DNA of 64,000 bases from CAVXFB01 sp963760935 (GTDB taxonomy: Bacteria; Planctomycetota; Planctomycetia; Pirellulales; Thermoguttaceae): contig CAVXFB010000003.1 in the NCBI GenBank assembly GCA_963760935.1, positions 992,001 through 1,056,000 on the forward strand, written 5' to 3'. The number at the start of each line of letters is the position of its first letter. Position 1 is the first letter of the stretch. The position numbers and the translations under genes were made by a program. This document shows positions 53,542 to 62,755 of this stretch, piece by piece. The notes below the pieces were generated by a model. The model was not told where the DNA came from, did no database searches, and was given only the letters and a program-made list of their open reading frames with translations.

Positions 53542-53838
53542 ATGGATGTGTACACCTATTCGGAAGCCAGGCAAAGACTTGCCACCGTGCTCGACAAGGC
53601 GGAGTCGTCGGGCAAGGTCCTCATTCGTCGCAAAGACGGAAGCACCTTTGCACTGGTGCCCGAGAACCCGCCAAACTCTCCTCTGGACGTTCCCTCCATC
53701 ACGGCCGATATCTCCACGGAACAAATCGTGAAGCTCGTGAGAAAGGAAAGAGGGAAAAGCAGGATTCGACCACGGCCGAAAGTCAAAGGGGCAAGCCTGT
53801 CGGCCGCCATTATCGAGGAGCGAAAGCGCGGACGCTAG
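53542..53838 (+). CDS. Second Phd/YefM-type antitoxin, no toxin of its own
   Basis: 98 residues. N-terminal half DVYTYSEARQRLATVLDKAESSGKVLIRRKDGSTFALVPE is a Phd/YefM fold. Its C-terminus GASLSAAIIEERKRGR closely matches that of the first antitoxin (GAGLSAAILQERKGEDVF), implying that both could bind the same PIN toxin. The linker in between is unrelated. No toxin gene follows; the next gene is antisense. ATG 53542 preferred over TTG 53530. Confidence 0.85.
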   Translation: MDVYTYSEARQRLATVLDKAESSGKVLIRRKDGSTFALVPENPPNSPLDVPSITADISTEQIVKLVRKERGKSRIRPRPKVKGASLSAAIIEERKRGR

Positions 53839-55585
53839 CTAAATTCGTCTGCGTGCGGCCCAAACGGCCAGCTTTTCACGAAAGATCTTGGCGTTGTGGC
53901 GGATGTCGACGGGGAACGCCGGATGCAGGAGAAAGTCGTGAATGGCAGCCGTCAGCGGGTTGGCGGCGGCTAGCTGGCGAACCTCGTTAAGCAGCGCCTC
54001 GCGCGCATCGCCGCCGACGGGCATGCGTCCCGTGTGGGGTTCCAAGATGATGACCGGTCGCTGTTGCCCCGGCCGCCCGATGCCCACTACGCGCACTGCG
54101 GCGAACGGCCGAATGTTGGTTGAAAATCGCCTCGCAGCGGACCGGATACATGGGGCCATCGCGGGTGAGAACGCGATGGGCCACGCGACCGCAAAACCAG
54201 AAGCGGCCCGAGTCGTCTAAGTACCCGGCATCGCCCATGCGATGCCAAAATCCGTCGCCGTCGCTGATCTTCGCCAAGTCGTTCGATTCGATGCGCGTGA
54301 CGTATTGCCGCGTGACTTGCGGGCCGCGAACGACCAGCTCACCTATCGCGCCGATTGGCAACTCTTCTGACTCGTCGAGTGATCGAATCGGTCCGTCGAC
54401 AATACGAATGACTTTCCAGCGAACATTGGCAAACGTCCGGCCTACGCATACGCCGGCGCCGCGCCGGGTCTGTTCGGCCGTTCCGCCGTTCGATGCGAGC
54501 AAGGCAGGCCCATTTTCGCGGCGGCCAACACCGGAACAATCTCCTCCCAGCACTTCATTGGCCGCGATCGACGCCACCGGAAGCGCTTCGGTCGCGCCGT
54601 AGGGCGTGTGGATGTCGCCATCCGGATGGATGCTCGCCTTCATGCGGCGGAGAACATCGGCGGCGACCGGCGCGCCTGCCGACAATACACGACGGACGGT
54701 CGGCAATCTGACCTCATGCTCCTCGCAGTACCGGCCTACACGGTCCCAGATCGCTGGCGAGCCGAACGTCTGCGTCACGTTCCAATCGCGTATCGCCTCG
54801 ATGATCTTGGTCGAATCGACCTGGGCAGGTCGCGACGGATCCATGTCTGGAATCACCGTTGTCACGCCCATCGCGCAATTGAACAGCCCAAACAACGGGA
54901 ACGCCGGCAGATCGATCTCGCCGGGCCGGATATTGTAGAAATCGCGAATCTGTTCCACCTGGGCATCAAAATTGCCGTGGGTAAACAGAACTCCCTTCGG
55001 CGGACCGGTGCTGCCGGTAGTAAAGATAATTGCCGCCGGATCATCGGCCGATCGAGCAAGAGCACCGTGCTCGTCGTTTTGTTTCGACACCGCGAGGGCG
55101 GAGTTGCTTGCGCGAAGTTGCGCGAGCGTCAGGCCGCCCCAGAACCACCGTCGCCCAACTGTCACATTGAAGCGCGCCCCGGGAAATCGCCACGGCAGCA
55201 AGATACGGATGGCATGCGCGACCGGAATTGCAACGAAGCCCTCCGGCTCCGCTTCCGCAAGACAGCGGACGAGGCTTCGCCGGCCCATACCGGGATCAAT
55301 CAGGATCGCCACCGCCCCTGCTTTGAAGAGCGCAAACACGAGCGAAACGAAATCGATCCCCGGACGCACCAACAGTGCAAGCCGCGTGCCGGGCACCACG
55401 CCCATTTGCCACAGGCCCCGAGCAATCTGCTCACTATCCTCGTCAAGTTGCCGAAACGTGACCTGCCGATAGCATCGTTTGCCTTCCGCGTCGTACCCTA
55501 ATGGCTCGACGACCGCGACGGCATCGGGCCTCGCGACTGCCATCTGGGAAAGCCGCCGGGCAACGTTCGCTGAAGTTTCGACCAT
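53839..55585 (-). CDS. OleC-like AMP-forming ligase (beta-lactone synthetase family), frameshifted near the C-terminus
   Basis: About 580 residues when joined. ANL-superfamily motifs IIFTTGSTGPPKGVLFTHGN, PYGATEALPV, GELVVRGPQVTRQYV and WHRMGDAGYLDDSGRFWFCGRVAHRV are typical of OleC, which turns beta-hydroxy acids into beta-lactones in olefin synthesis; DIHTPYGATEALP and the tail FPVDIRHNAKIFREKLAVWA are characteristic. The first frame runs wrong from about 54088 and stops at 53987; the correct C-terminus (RPVIILEPHTGRMPVGG onward) is in another frame ending at 53839. No oleA, oleB or oleD adjacent. ATG 55585 preferred. Confidence 0.85.
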
Positions 55586-55731
55586 GTTCCTATCATGGCA
55601 ATCGGGCCGCATCCGTGCAATGCCCAACGCGGACCAAGGCCGGTCATTGTCGTAGCCGGAAAACTAGCGTACGTTAATGGGTGAGAGGACGACTTGGCGG
55701 GTCAGACCGTTACTCGAGAGTTTCAGCGACT

Positions 55732-56301
55732 ATGAACCTGAGCTGGATTGCTTTGCTGGGACTTTCCGTCGGGCTGGCGATGGACGCCTTTGCGGTCGCC
55801 GTCGCTGCGGGGCTGACCGTCGAGTCGGTTACGCCGCGCCACGTCTTTCGGCTCGGCTTCCACTTTGGCCTCTTTCAGTTCATGATGCCAATTGTCGGTT
55901 GGCTCGCTGGCGGACGCATCGCCGGACATCTCGGAACATATGGCTCTTGGCTCGCTTTTCTCTTGCTGGGCTATGTCGGTGGGAAGATGCTTTGGGACGC
56001 CCGGGCTGAGAAGAAAGCCCAGCACGCTGGCGATCCCACCCGAGGAGTCACTCTGTTGACGCTCTCGCTTGCCACGAGTATCGACGCGCTGGCCGTCGGC
56101 ATGACAATGGCCTTGATCGGTGTGTCGGTGTGGCTTCCCAGCGTTGTGATTGGACTTGTCACTGCCACGTTGACGGCCATCGGCGTCACCTTTGGCGGCC
56201 GAATCGGCGCCCGTTGGGAACGCTGGGCCGACGTCATTGGCGGATGCGTCCTGATCCTCATTGGCCTCAAGTTGCTTTTGTCGCACTTCTTGGCAGGTTA
56301 A
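55732..56301 (+). CDS. mntP: Manganese efflux pump MntP
   Basis: 189 residues, six membrane helices. Exports Mn(II) across the inner membrane. The two inverted halves carry the conserved acidic motifs GLAMDAFAVAVAAG and LATSIDALAVGM, and FGLFQFMMPIVGW is typical. Start at 55732 (MNLSWIALLGLSVGL). I looked for a yybP-ykoY manganese riboswitch in the short upstream gap (55586-55731) and see none. Confidence 0.94.
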   Translation: MNLSWIALLGLSVGLAMDAFAVAVAAGLTVESVTPRHVFRLGFHFGLFQFMMPIVGWLAGGRIAGHLGTYGSWLAFLLLGYVGGKMLWDARAEKKAQHAGDPTRGVTLLTLSLATSIDALAVGMTMALIGVSVWLPSVVIGLVTATLTAIGVTFGGRIGARWERWADVIGGCVLILIGLKLLLSHFLAG

Positions 56302-56719
56302 TTGAACTTAATGCGGGCAAAACTTCCGCGGCAGCGCTGTCAGGCGAAGCGTAGCCAAGCATCGCCTGCCATCGCTCGCGCAGGGCCCTGCGATTAAAAT
56401 ACGCGGTGCCAAGTGTTGCCTGACGCAAGGCAGTTGATTTATCAAGCTCCGTCGCCTCATTGGTCGATGAAAGCTGCGGATAACTTGACTTTCGCAATCA
56501 CGGCGCATACGATTTCGGTGTTTGCTCAGTTTGCGGGGAGTTTGCCGGTGTTGCTCGCTATTTATAGCTATCCCTTCTGCTGCACGTGTAGCTGTCCGGT
56601 CTGAAGCGACCGGACAGCCCCTGCTCTCTTGATTCGCCGTTCTTTGCCCCAAGCGTTCTGGGCCTTTCCGTTTTGGCAGTAAGCACGCACGGCGTGCCGC
56701 TACGAAGGAACTCTGTGTC
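56302..56719. other. Intergenic region with one hairpin
   Basis: 418 bases between mntP and the acetyltransferase gene. GCTGTCCGGT (56591-56600) pairs with ACCGGACAGC (56609-56618) around an 8-base loop; no T tract follows. No gene is supported on either strand. Confidence 0.5.
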
Positions 56720-57673
56720 ATGGCCACCGATATTCGACTCAAAGAAAATCTCCCGGTGCTAACCGAGCGGATCGTCGATACGTATGCCGAAGTCGGCAGC
56801 ATCGCCCACCTGGGCCATTGCCCCCTGCCCAACTACGATACAATCATCGCCGCCACCGAAGATCTCAAGGAGATCCTCTATCCTGGCTACCGTCGCCGCG
56901 ATGGATTGCACCTCGGCAACGTCACGTACCACATCGGCGACCTGATCGACCGGCTTCACGACACGCTCACCACGCAGATCGGCCGGGCGATTCGCCATGA
57001 GGCGACGAAGAACGGACGGTGCGACCCCAGCAAAGATCGCGACTTCGAGGCTCTCGGCCAGGAAAAGGCGGTGGCCTTCCTCGAAGACCTTCCCGCGCTG
57101 CGCAAAATCTTGGCGATGGACGTGCAGGCGGCCTATGACGGCGACCCGGCCTGCAAGTCGTTGGACGAAGTGATCTTCTGCTACCCTGGCCTCGACGCTA
57201 TCACCGTCTATCGCCTCGCGCACATCCTTCACGAACTCGACGTGCCGTTGATCCCACGCATGATGACGGAATGGGCCCACAACCGCACGGGCATCGACAT
57301 CCATCCCGGCGCCACGATCGGCCACTACTTCTTCATCGATCACGGCACTGGCGTGGTGATCGGCGAGACGACCGAGATTGGCGACTGGGTCAAGCTGTAT
57401 CAAGGCGTGACCCTCGGCGCGCTGAGTTTCGCCACTGATGGCGAAGGCCAACTCGTCCGCGGCACGAAGCGCCATCCGACAATCGAGGATCGCGTAGTGG
57501 TTTACGCCAATGCTACGATCCTTGGCGGCAACACGACCGTAGGCCGCGGTTCGGTGATCGGATCCAGCGTGTGGCTCACGCGATCCGTTGGCCCCGGCAC
57601 CACCGTGACGATGGAAAGCCCAAGACTCCGCATCCGCGGCGAAGAGCCCGACGAGTTCGCCTGGGCCATCTGA
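56720..57673 (+). CDS. cysE: Serine O-acetyltransferase
   Basis: 317 residues, longer than E. coli CysE, with an extended N-terminal region like EpsC-type plant/cyanobacterial and planctomycete enzymes. Makes O-acetylserine from serine and acetyl-CoA for cysteine synthesis. The hexapeptide-repeat left-handed beta-helix contains DIHPGATIGHYFFIDHGTGVVIGETTEIGDWVKLYQGVTLG with the active-site His pair, and HPTIEDRVVVYANATILGG. The helical N-terminal domain includes DPACKSLDEVIFCYPGLDAITVYRLAHIL. Confidence 0.93.
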   Translation: MATDIRLKENLPVLTERIVDTYAEVGSIAHLGHCPLPNYDTIIAATEDLKEILYPGYRRRDGLHLGNVTYHIGDLIDRLHDTLTTQIGRAIRHEATKNGRCDPSKDRDFEALGQEKAVAFLEDLPALRKILAMDVQAAYDGDPACKSLDEVIFCYPGLDAITVYRLAHILHELDVPLIPRMMTEWAHNRTGIDIHPGATIGHYFFIDHGTGVVIGETTEIGDWVKLYQGVTLGALSFATDGEGQLVRGTKRHPTIEDRVVVYANATILGGNTTVGRGSVIGSSVWLTRSVGPGTTVTMESPRLRIRGEEPDEFAWAI

Positions 57674-57706
57674 CATGTCCCCTCTCCGATCGGGAGAGGG
57701 GACATG
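57674..57706. terminator. Perfect hairpin between convergent cysE and hisH
   Basis: CATGTCCCCTCTCC (57674-57687) pairs with GGAGAGGGGACATG (57693-57706) around GATCG. It starts directly at the cysE stop and lies 20 bases past hisH. No T tract, so bidirectional termination is plausible, not proven. Confidence 0.55.
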
Positions 57707-57726
57707 GTGAGGGCTCGCGGCTCGCC

Positions 57727-58332
57727 TCACAGTTCCCCAAAGTTTTTGAGGATCCGCAGACCGTCAGCCTGACTCTTCTCCGGATGGAATTGCGTGGCAA
57801 AGACATTGTCGCGCCAGATCATCGAGCAGAATCTTCCGCCATAGTCGGTCTCGGTGGCAATGACTTGCGAGTCTGCCGGCGCCACATAATAGGAGTGGAC
57901 GAAATAGACGTACGTTCCGGCGGCCAGCCCATCGAGAAGCGGCGCCGGCCGGCGTACATCCAATTGGTTCCAGCCCATGTGCGGCACGGTAAACCCCTTG
58001 GGTAGATCGAATCGCACCACCTCGCCCGGCAAGACGCCGAGCCCTTCATGCCGGCCATTTTCATAGCTCACGTCGAAGAGCAATTGCAGGCCGAGACAGA
58101 TGCCCAGGAACGGCTTGCCGGAGTCAACCGCATCAAGCACTGACCTAACCAAGTCGAGACGCCGAAGCTCGGCAATGGCGTCCTCGAATGCCCCGACGCC
58201 CGGCAGTACCACTTTCTCGGCCGCCGCGACTTGCGCCGGATCGCTCGTGATGATCGCCTGCTTCCCAACCTTCTCGAAGCCCTTTTGCACGCTCCGCAAA
58301 TTCCCCATGCCGTAGTCGATAATCGCGATCAT
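57727..58332 (-). CDS. hisH: Imidazole glycerol phosphate synthase, glutaminase subunit
   Basis: 201 residues, class I glutamine amidotransferase that feeds ammonia to HisF in histidine synthesis. Catalytic Cys79 in FLGICLGLQLLF and the His/Glu pair in ATQFHPEKSQADG; IIDYGMGNLRSV and VLPGVGAFEDAI are typical. ATG 58332 chosen; hisF is not in the window. Confidence 0.96.
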   Translation of the reverse strand: MIAIIDYGMGNLRSVQKGFEKVGKQAIITSDPAQVAAAEKVVLPGVGAFEDAIAELRRLDLVRSVLDAVDSGKPFLGICLGLQLLFDVSYENGRHEGLGVLPGEVVRFDLPKGFTVPHMGWNQLDVRRPAPLLDGLAAGTYVYFVHSYYVAPADSQVIATETDYGGRFCSMIWRDNVFATQFHPEKSQADGLRILKNFGEL

Positions 58333-58483
58333 GGTCGTACTCGGGAACAAAGCGGCTGGAACATCGAGGGCTGGGCACTTCGTCGCCCAAACACTTCAAA
58401 CTACCTGATGGCACTGCCCACGGCAAGAGGCGCGATGACGCGGCAGCGCCGCCAACATAGAAGTGTGCACTGAGCCAGTCCGC

Positions 58484-59299
58484 TCAGCTCTTGCGCTCCG
58501 GATACACCACCAGTTCGACGCGGCGGTTGCGCTGCTTGCCTTCCGGCGTGGCGTTGGAGACGATCGGATGGTTGGCGCCGTGGCCCACGACGAACAATTG
58601 GTTCGCCTGTAGACGCGTGCGGGTGACCAGTATGTCAAAGACCGTCAGTGCCCGGGCGACCGATAGCTCGTGATTGTTGCGCGCTTGGTTGGCTATGATC
58701 GGGTCGTTATCCGTGTGCCCCTCGACGCCAATGATCTGATCGGGATAGGTGCGAACCAATTCCGCGGCCACGTCGGAAATCAGATTTATCGCTCCCGGTC
58801 GCAGCCGGGCGCTACCCGAGTCGAACAGGCTGTTGCCCGGCAGTTCGATGCGAATCACGTCGCCGTCGCGGCGAACGAACACTCCGGCGATATTGATGGC
58901 CGGCAGCGTTTGCAGAAAGCTGTTGTTCGGTGTGATCGACACGCCCCCTTGCCGTTGCATCGAGGCGGTCATGGCTTGGACGCGTTTCTCAGTGCTCTCA
59001 TTTTGCGTACGCGCTTGAGCCAGTTCTGCCGTCACGCTCCGCAACTGGTCGCGTAAGGCTGCCAACTGATCCTCAGACACTTTGGTCTGCTGGCGGGCCT
59101 GAGCCAACAGGGTGCTCATCTCCTGATTGTCGCGGTCCAGGGCGTTGGCCCGATCCTGCAATTGCTGAAACTGCCGCGACATGGCCGTTTGCTGCTGCTC
59201 CGCCTGAGTCAGACGGCCCTTCAGCACCATGGCGTTGTCCGCGCAGCCAGCCAGCACGACGCTGGACAAGATCAATTGCAGTATGGCGAAACGCGACAT
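58484..59299 (-). CDS. OmpA-family peptidoglycan-binding lipoprotein
   Basis: 271 residues. Lipobox (LSSVVLAGC), a coiled-coil segment of about 80 residues (LTQAEQQQTAMSRQFQQLQDRANALDRDNQEM), then an OmpA/MotB C-terminal domain with IGVEGHTDNDPI, NHELSVARALTVFDIL and GKQRNRRVELVVYP. It probably anchors the envelope to peptidoglycan. No motA-type gene adjacent, so a flagellar role is unlikely. Confidence 0.92.
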   Translation of the reverse strand: MSRFAILQLILSSVVLAGCADNAMVLKGRLTQAEQQQTAMSRQFQQLQDRANALDRDNQEMSTLLAQARQQTKVSEDQLAALRDQLRSVTAELAQARTQNESTEKRVQAMTASMQRQGGVSITPNNSFLQTLPAINIAGVFVRRDGDVIRIELPGNSLFDSGSARLRPGAINLISDVAAELVRTYPDQIIGVEGHTDNDPIIANQARNNHELSVARALTVFDILVTRTRLQANQLFVVGHGANHPIVSNATPEGKQRNRRVELVVYPERKS

Positions 59300-59421
59300 G
59301 GTCCCTCCTGACTTCGCACGTCAGAGGCGTCTCCACGGCAAACCGGCACCGATGAGTGGGCCGGATAGTAACAAGGCAGCCGGGGGGGAGCAAGAGCAGT
59401 TCCAAGCACGCAGTGCCCAAG

Positions 59422-59711
59422 GGTGCATTCCGCACTTTGCATGACCATTGGATGCCGCTGATAGCTCGAAGGGCTTTTTCTATGATAGCCCAGGGTTGCT
59501 GCGCAAGCGGCTGCCCTGGGAAGATAGTCCCGACCATACCGCAACCCTAACGGGGTTGTATAGCATGGCGTTGCGCCTCCAAAACCCGTTGGGGTTTCGG
59601 ATCGGCTTTCCCTTCCGTAATCTCAGGGTAGCCGCTTACCCGGCAACCCTGGGCTGTCTTCCCACAGCCCTTCGGGCTATTTTCGTGCAATGCAAAGTGC
59701 GGAATGCACCC
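59422..59711. repeat. 290-bp MITE-like element with 22-bp terminal inverted repeats (copy 2)
   Basis: Perfect 22-bp terminal inverted repeats (59422-59443 and 59690-59711, beginning GGGTGCATTCCGCACTTT). The interior has the same series of small palindromes as 38529-38815 (AGCCCAGGGTTG, CAACCCTAACGGGGTTG, AACCCGTTGGGGTTT, AGCCCTTCGGGCT). No transposase inside. It fills most of the 59300-59980 gap; the rest shows nothing. Confidence 0.85.
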
Positions 59712-59980
59712 GTGCCCAACGGTCGTGACGATTGCCCGGTGTAACGCACAGATACGGCAAATATGCCGTTTTGACCGGCAATAACGACATGATATCGCAC
59801 GATGGCGTTTCGTGCCGCCAACCTCCGGGTTCGTTCATTGTCGTCCCGCTGCGCGACCGGAACGCTCGCTTGTGGTTGCCGCCGCCTCGACCCAACCGCC
59901 GATCGCTGCCGTCGCGCCGAAAACCAGATAGCTTGACGAGCGGGCAAAGATGCCGCAAACTTAGTGGGCGGTTGACCTAC

Positions 59981-60064
59981 GGAGGGTAAGCGAATGGTTA
60001 GCGGCCACACTGGAAATGTGGTGCCCCAGTAATGGGGTTGCGGGTTCGAGCCCCGTGCCCTCCG
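59981..60064 (+). tRNA. tRNA-Ser (anticodon GGA)
   Basis: Acceptor GGAGGGT pairs with GCCCTCC (60057-60063, one wobble), discriminator G at 60064. The anticodon arm is CCACA-CTGGAAA-TGTGG, giving GGA. A long variable arm (CCCCAGTAATGGGG) and the T arm GCGGGTTCGAGCCCCGT fit a class II serine tRNA. CCA is not encoded. Confidence 0.96.
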
Positions 60065-60247
60065 CTTGTACGGTTCTGATTGTCAACGGCTTCCGTCGAT
60101 ACGTCGGCGGGGGCCGTTTCTGTGTCGGGGGCCTTGATGGGGCGATTGTTGCCAAGAGCGTTGCCAGCCCGCGAACTGTTACCGGCTTCCCAATCGCGCC
60201 GCGGTCTTCAACCGGCATTTGCATGCGTTTACATATGGGCCCCTTAA

Positions 60248-61777
60248 TTTTACTGCGCAGGATTACGGCCATTTGCAGCGTATGAGGTTTTTCAGATAAA
60301 TGCCCAGGTGTCGCAGTTTCTTTCGTGTTCGCTTGATGTGGCATCGCCGTGCTGTTGCATTGCGCTGTTGCCAGTGCTGGATTGTCCTTGCGGTTGCTTC
60401 AATCAGTGCCGCAGACGCCCGACCGCTAAGCCACCAACTCCGCACCAGTGATCCCATTGCCGTATGTACTTGGCACACGGTCAACTCGGGATTTTTTCCC
60501 CCGCAAAGTCTCGCGGACTCGCGCCATGAACAAGTAGCTCACCGATGTCAGGATCAAGTGTCGCTTCAATCCCAGCCAGTGACGCCCTTCCCATTGATCG
60601 AGCCCGACTTCTTGTTTTTGATCCTCAAAACACCGTTCAACACGCCATCGCGAGAACGCCACCAGCAACAAGGTTTGCACGCTCGTCTCCAACGGAGCGT
60701 CACCGAGGAAAAACTTGATCTCCGCCGGGTCCAAGACATTGCGGGCTACCGCCAGATGCAGCCGCATTCCGGGCAAGCCCTTCTCATCCTTGACCGTAAT
60801 CCAAACGTGTCTTGCCTCCCAAACCATCGGCCCCTTTTCGCCGTCCTTGACGCGATACCGCACCCACTCCTGGTCCCGCAGTTCCGGCGAGTATTTGAGC
60901 ATGTTTTCAACGCTGATGGCCGGACGGCTGCCGGCAATGGCTCGCGGCGTCTTGCGGCCACGCCCCTTGGCTCGCCGAAACGGGCGATCCGTTACGCGCG
61001 GCTCGTGAATCCAGCCGGTGAACGTCTTCGGCACTTCGCCCACAAAACACTGCTTGCGACCGTGCAATTCCCGCAAAAACGCGGGCTTTCCGCCATATCC
61101 CTCGTCGAACGTCAGCCAGTCGAACGTCACTCCGTTGTCTTCCGCGCGGTCGAAAAGCTCCAAAGCGATTTTCCATTTCGGCCGATACACCACATCGTCG
61201 GGAATGCCCGCCGCGCGGCAACGGGCGCGGTCGTCCGACCAGTCCTCGGGCAGAAACAACTCGCCGTCCAACAGGCAATGGAAATCGCCGGTGGCGTAGG
61301 CGAGATGTACGGTGACGATGCAGTTTTCCGTCTTACCAACCGTGCCGCACCACTGCCGTTTGACGCCAGGAGTTTTGCCTCCTTGCTTCACGTCGCTGGT
61401 TTCGTCGATGATGCCGACCGAATTGCGACCAGCGTGGTCCCGGATCACGATCTCTTGCAAGCGATTTCGAGTGCGATCTTCTTCCCACTTGTAGGTGGAC
61501 AAAAACTCCTGCAAGTTTCGCGGGGGAATCCCGGCGGCAACGGCGATCGGTTCACAGCTTTTTTCGCTGAGATCGGACAATTGGCCCTCGACATAGGTCG
61601 AGAAATGAGCCCGCGTCTGCCGTTGGGTAAAGCAATCGTCGAACTGTTTCAAGTAACGTGTCAGCATCGGCTTCAACTGGCAAATCTGTTTGGCGTCCAT
61701 GCCAAGCCCTCCGTGTTGGATGGCTACAGCTTCGCCAAACTCGCCGATTTACGCAATATCAATCCTGCGCAGTAAAA
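60248..61777 (-). mobile_element. IS701-type insertion sequence, complete with ends and target duplication
   Basis: 1530 bp. Terminal inverted repeats TTTTACTGCGCAGGAT (60248-60263) and its exact complement (61762-61777). The flanking TTAA on both sides (60244-60247, 61778-61781) fits the YTAR 4-bp target duplication known for IS701. One intact transposase gene. Confidence 0.9.
60426..61700 (-). CDS. IS701 family transposase
   Basis: 424 residues, DDE transposase of the IS4-like superfamily. Asp in VGIIDETSDVKQGGKTPGVKRQWCGTVGK, Asp in DWLTFDEGYGGKPAFL, and the Y-(2)-R-(3)-E-like region RWRVERCFEDQKQEVGLDQWEGRHWLGLKRHL. Full length and no internal stop, so potentially active. Confidence 0.93.
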   Translation of the reverse strand: MDAKQICQLKPMLTRYLKQFDDCFTQRQTRAHFSTYVEGQLSDLSEKSCEPIAVAAGIPPRNLQEFLSTYKWEEDRTRNRLQEIVIRDHAGRNSVGIIDETSDVKQGGKTPGVKRQWCGTVGKTENCIVTVHLAYATGDFHCLLDGELFLPEDWSDDRARCRAAGIPDDVVYRPKWKIALELFDRAEDNGVTFDWLTFDEGYGGKPAFLRELHGRKQCFVGEVPKTFTGWIHEPRVTDRPFRRAKGRGRKTPRAIAGSRPAISVENMLKYSPELRDQEWVRYRVKDGEKGPMVWEARHVWITVKDEKGLPGMRLHLAVARNVLDPAEIKFFLGDAPLETSVQTLLLVAFSRWRVERCFEDQKQEVGLDQWEGRHWLGLKRHLILTSVSYLFMARVRETLRGKKSRVDRVPSTYGNGITGAELVA

Positions 61778-61983
61778 TTAATTCCCCTGCCCTGCGGCAG
61801 CCGGTCTCGCATTTCGTTGGGTCGTTCCGGCAACACGCGGATGGCGTTGCCCGTCGCCGTGGACCAAAATCGGGCCCACACCGGACCGCGAACGTGCCGG
61901 CGGCAACCGATCCGGCCTTGGCTCTCGTAACCAACCCTTGTCGGAATGTCGAACGGAACACCGGCTGAAAAATGACGGCACGC

Positions 61984-62409
61984 CTATCGCGATGGCGTGG
62001 CGCCTGCCTCTTCATGTCTGTTTCCGGCAGCGCCGATCGCGGTGAATTCTACGGCTGGAAGCGGTAACCAATTCCTGCGCACGGTGCGGATCAACCGCCC
62101 GTGATCCCCGAGTCTCTTGCGAAGTACGCGGATTCGGAGATTGAGCGCATGCTCTGTCACCACGTCATTCGGCCCATGAAGGCGTTCGTCGTTCAGCCTG
62201 TGAAAGCGTTCGACGATCTGTTGCCGGGTGAGAGTCTTACCTGCATTGCTCGCCAACACCTGCAACATGCGAAATTGATAGCTCGTAAGTGAGATGGGCT
62301 TGCCGTCAACGACGACTTGCCATTTCCTCGGGTCGATCGTGATCCCGTGAACATGAATCAGAGCGGGGCGTGTATCTGTCTTCGTGTGGTCCATAGATGT
62401 CGACGTCAT
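61984..62409 (-). CDS. Winged-helix (OmpR/PhoB-type) DNA-binding protein without receiver
   Basis: 141 residues. One OmpR/PhoB-type effector domain: TIDPRKWQVVVDGKPISLTSYQFRMLQVLASNAGKTLTRQQIVE, VTEHALNLRIRVLRKRLGDHGRLIRTVRRNW. No receiver domain, so it is not controlled by phosphorylation in the usual way. The last 25 residues are low-complexity. Lies next to the IS701 insertion; whether a longer protein was truncated cannot be told, since the ATG start looks natural. Confidence 0.8.
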   Translation of the reverse strand: MTSTSMDHTKTDTRPALIHVHGITIDPRKWQVVVDGKPISLTSYQFRMLQVLASNAGKTLTRQQIVERFHRLNDERLHGPNDVVTEHALNLRIRVLRKRLGDHGRLIRTVRRNWLPLPAVEFTAIGAAGNRHEEAGATPSR

Positions 62410-62755
62410 TGTCCCATAGCATCACGAACGAGATAAAACACCATGATCACTATGCTAGGACTGGTTTGTCTCGCGATGATGAAGGAGTCGTTAGAAATGG
62501 AATAAATCCGTTAGTGTGTGGTTAGTCATGCGGCAAAGGACGTACGGCAAAGATCGAAAGGACAACGATCGAATTGGAGAACACAGCCAATGCGCTGCTC
62601 GATTGTGTGGTCTAACAGGGAACTATTGGAATGCTAATCTTCTGCTCGCATTTTTGAGGCACTCCATCCCATATAGTTGCTACGTTATGTCGCCCCGATT
62701 TGACACTTGATCGCAGACCATTGCACCGACAACGATCAAGAAGGATGGCTGGTTC
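62410..62755. other. Divergent intergenic region
   Basis: 346 bases between the winged-helix gene and the DUF1559 gene. Lower GC than the surrounding genes. It should contain promoters for both directions, but no convincing hexamer pair is seen. Nothing coding. Confidence 0.4.

Noticed and set aside
55586..55731. yybP-ykoY manganese riboswitch before mntP
   Set aside because: The gap is short and the conserved core of that RNA is not visible.
56759..57730. 323-residue frame antisense to the serine acetyltransferase
   Set aside because: Shadow of a clear hexapeptide-repeat enzyme.
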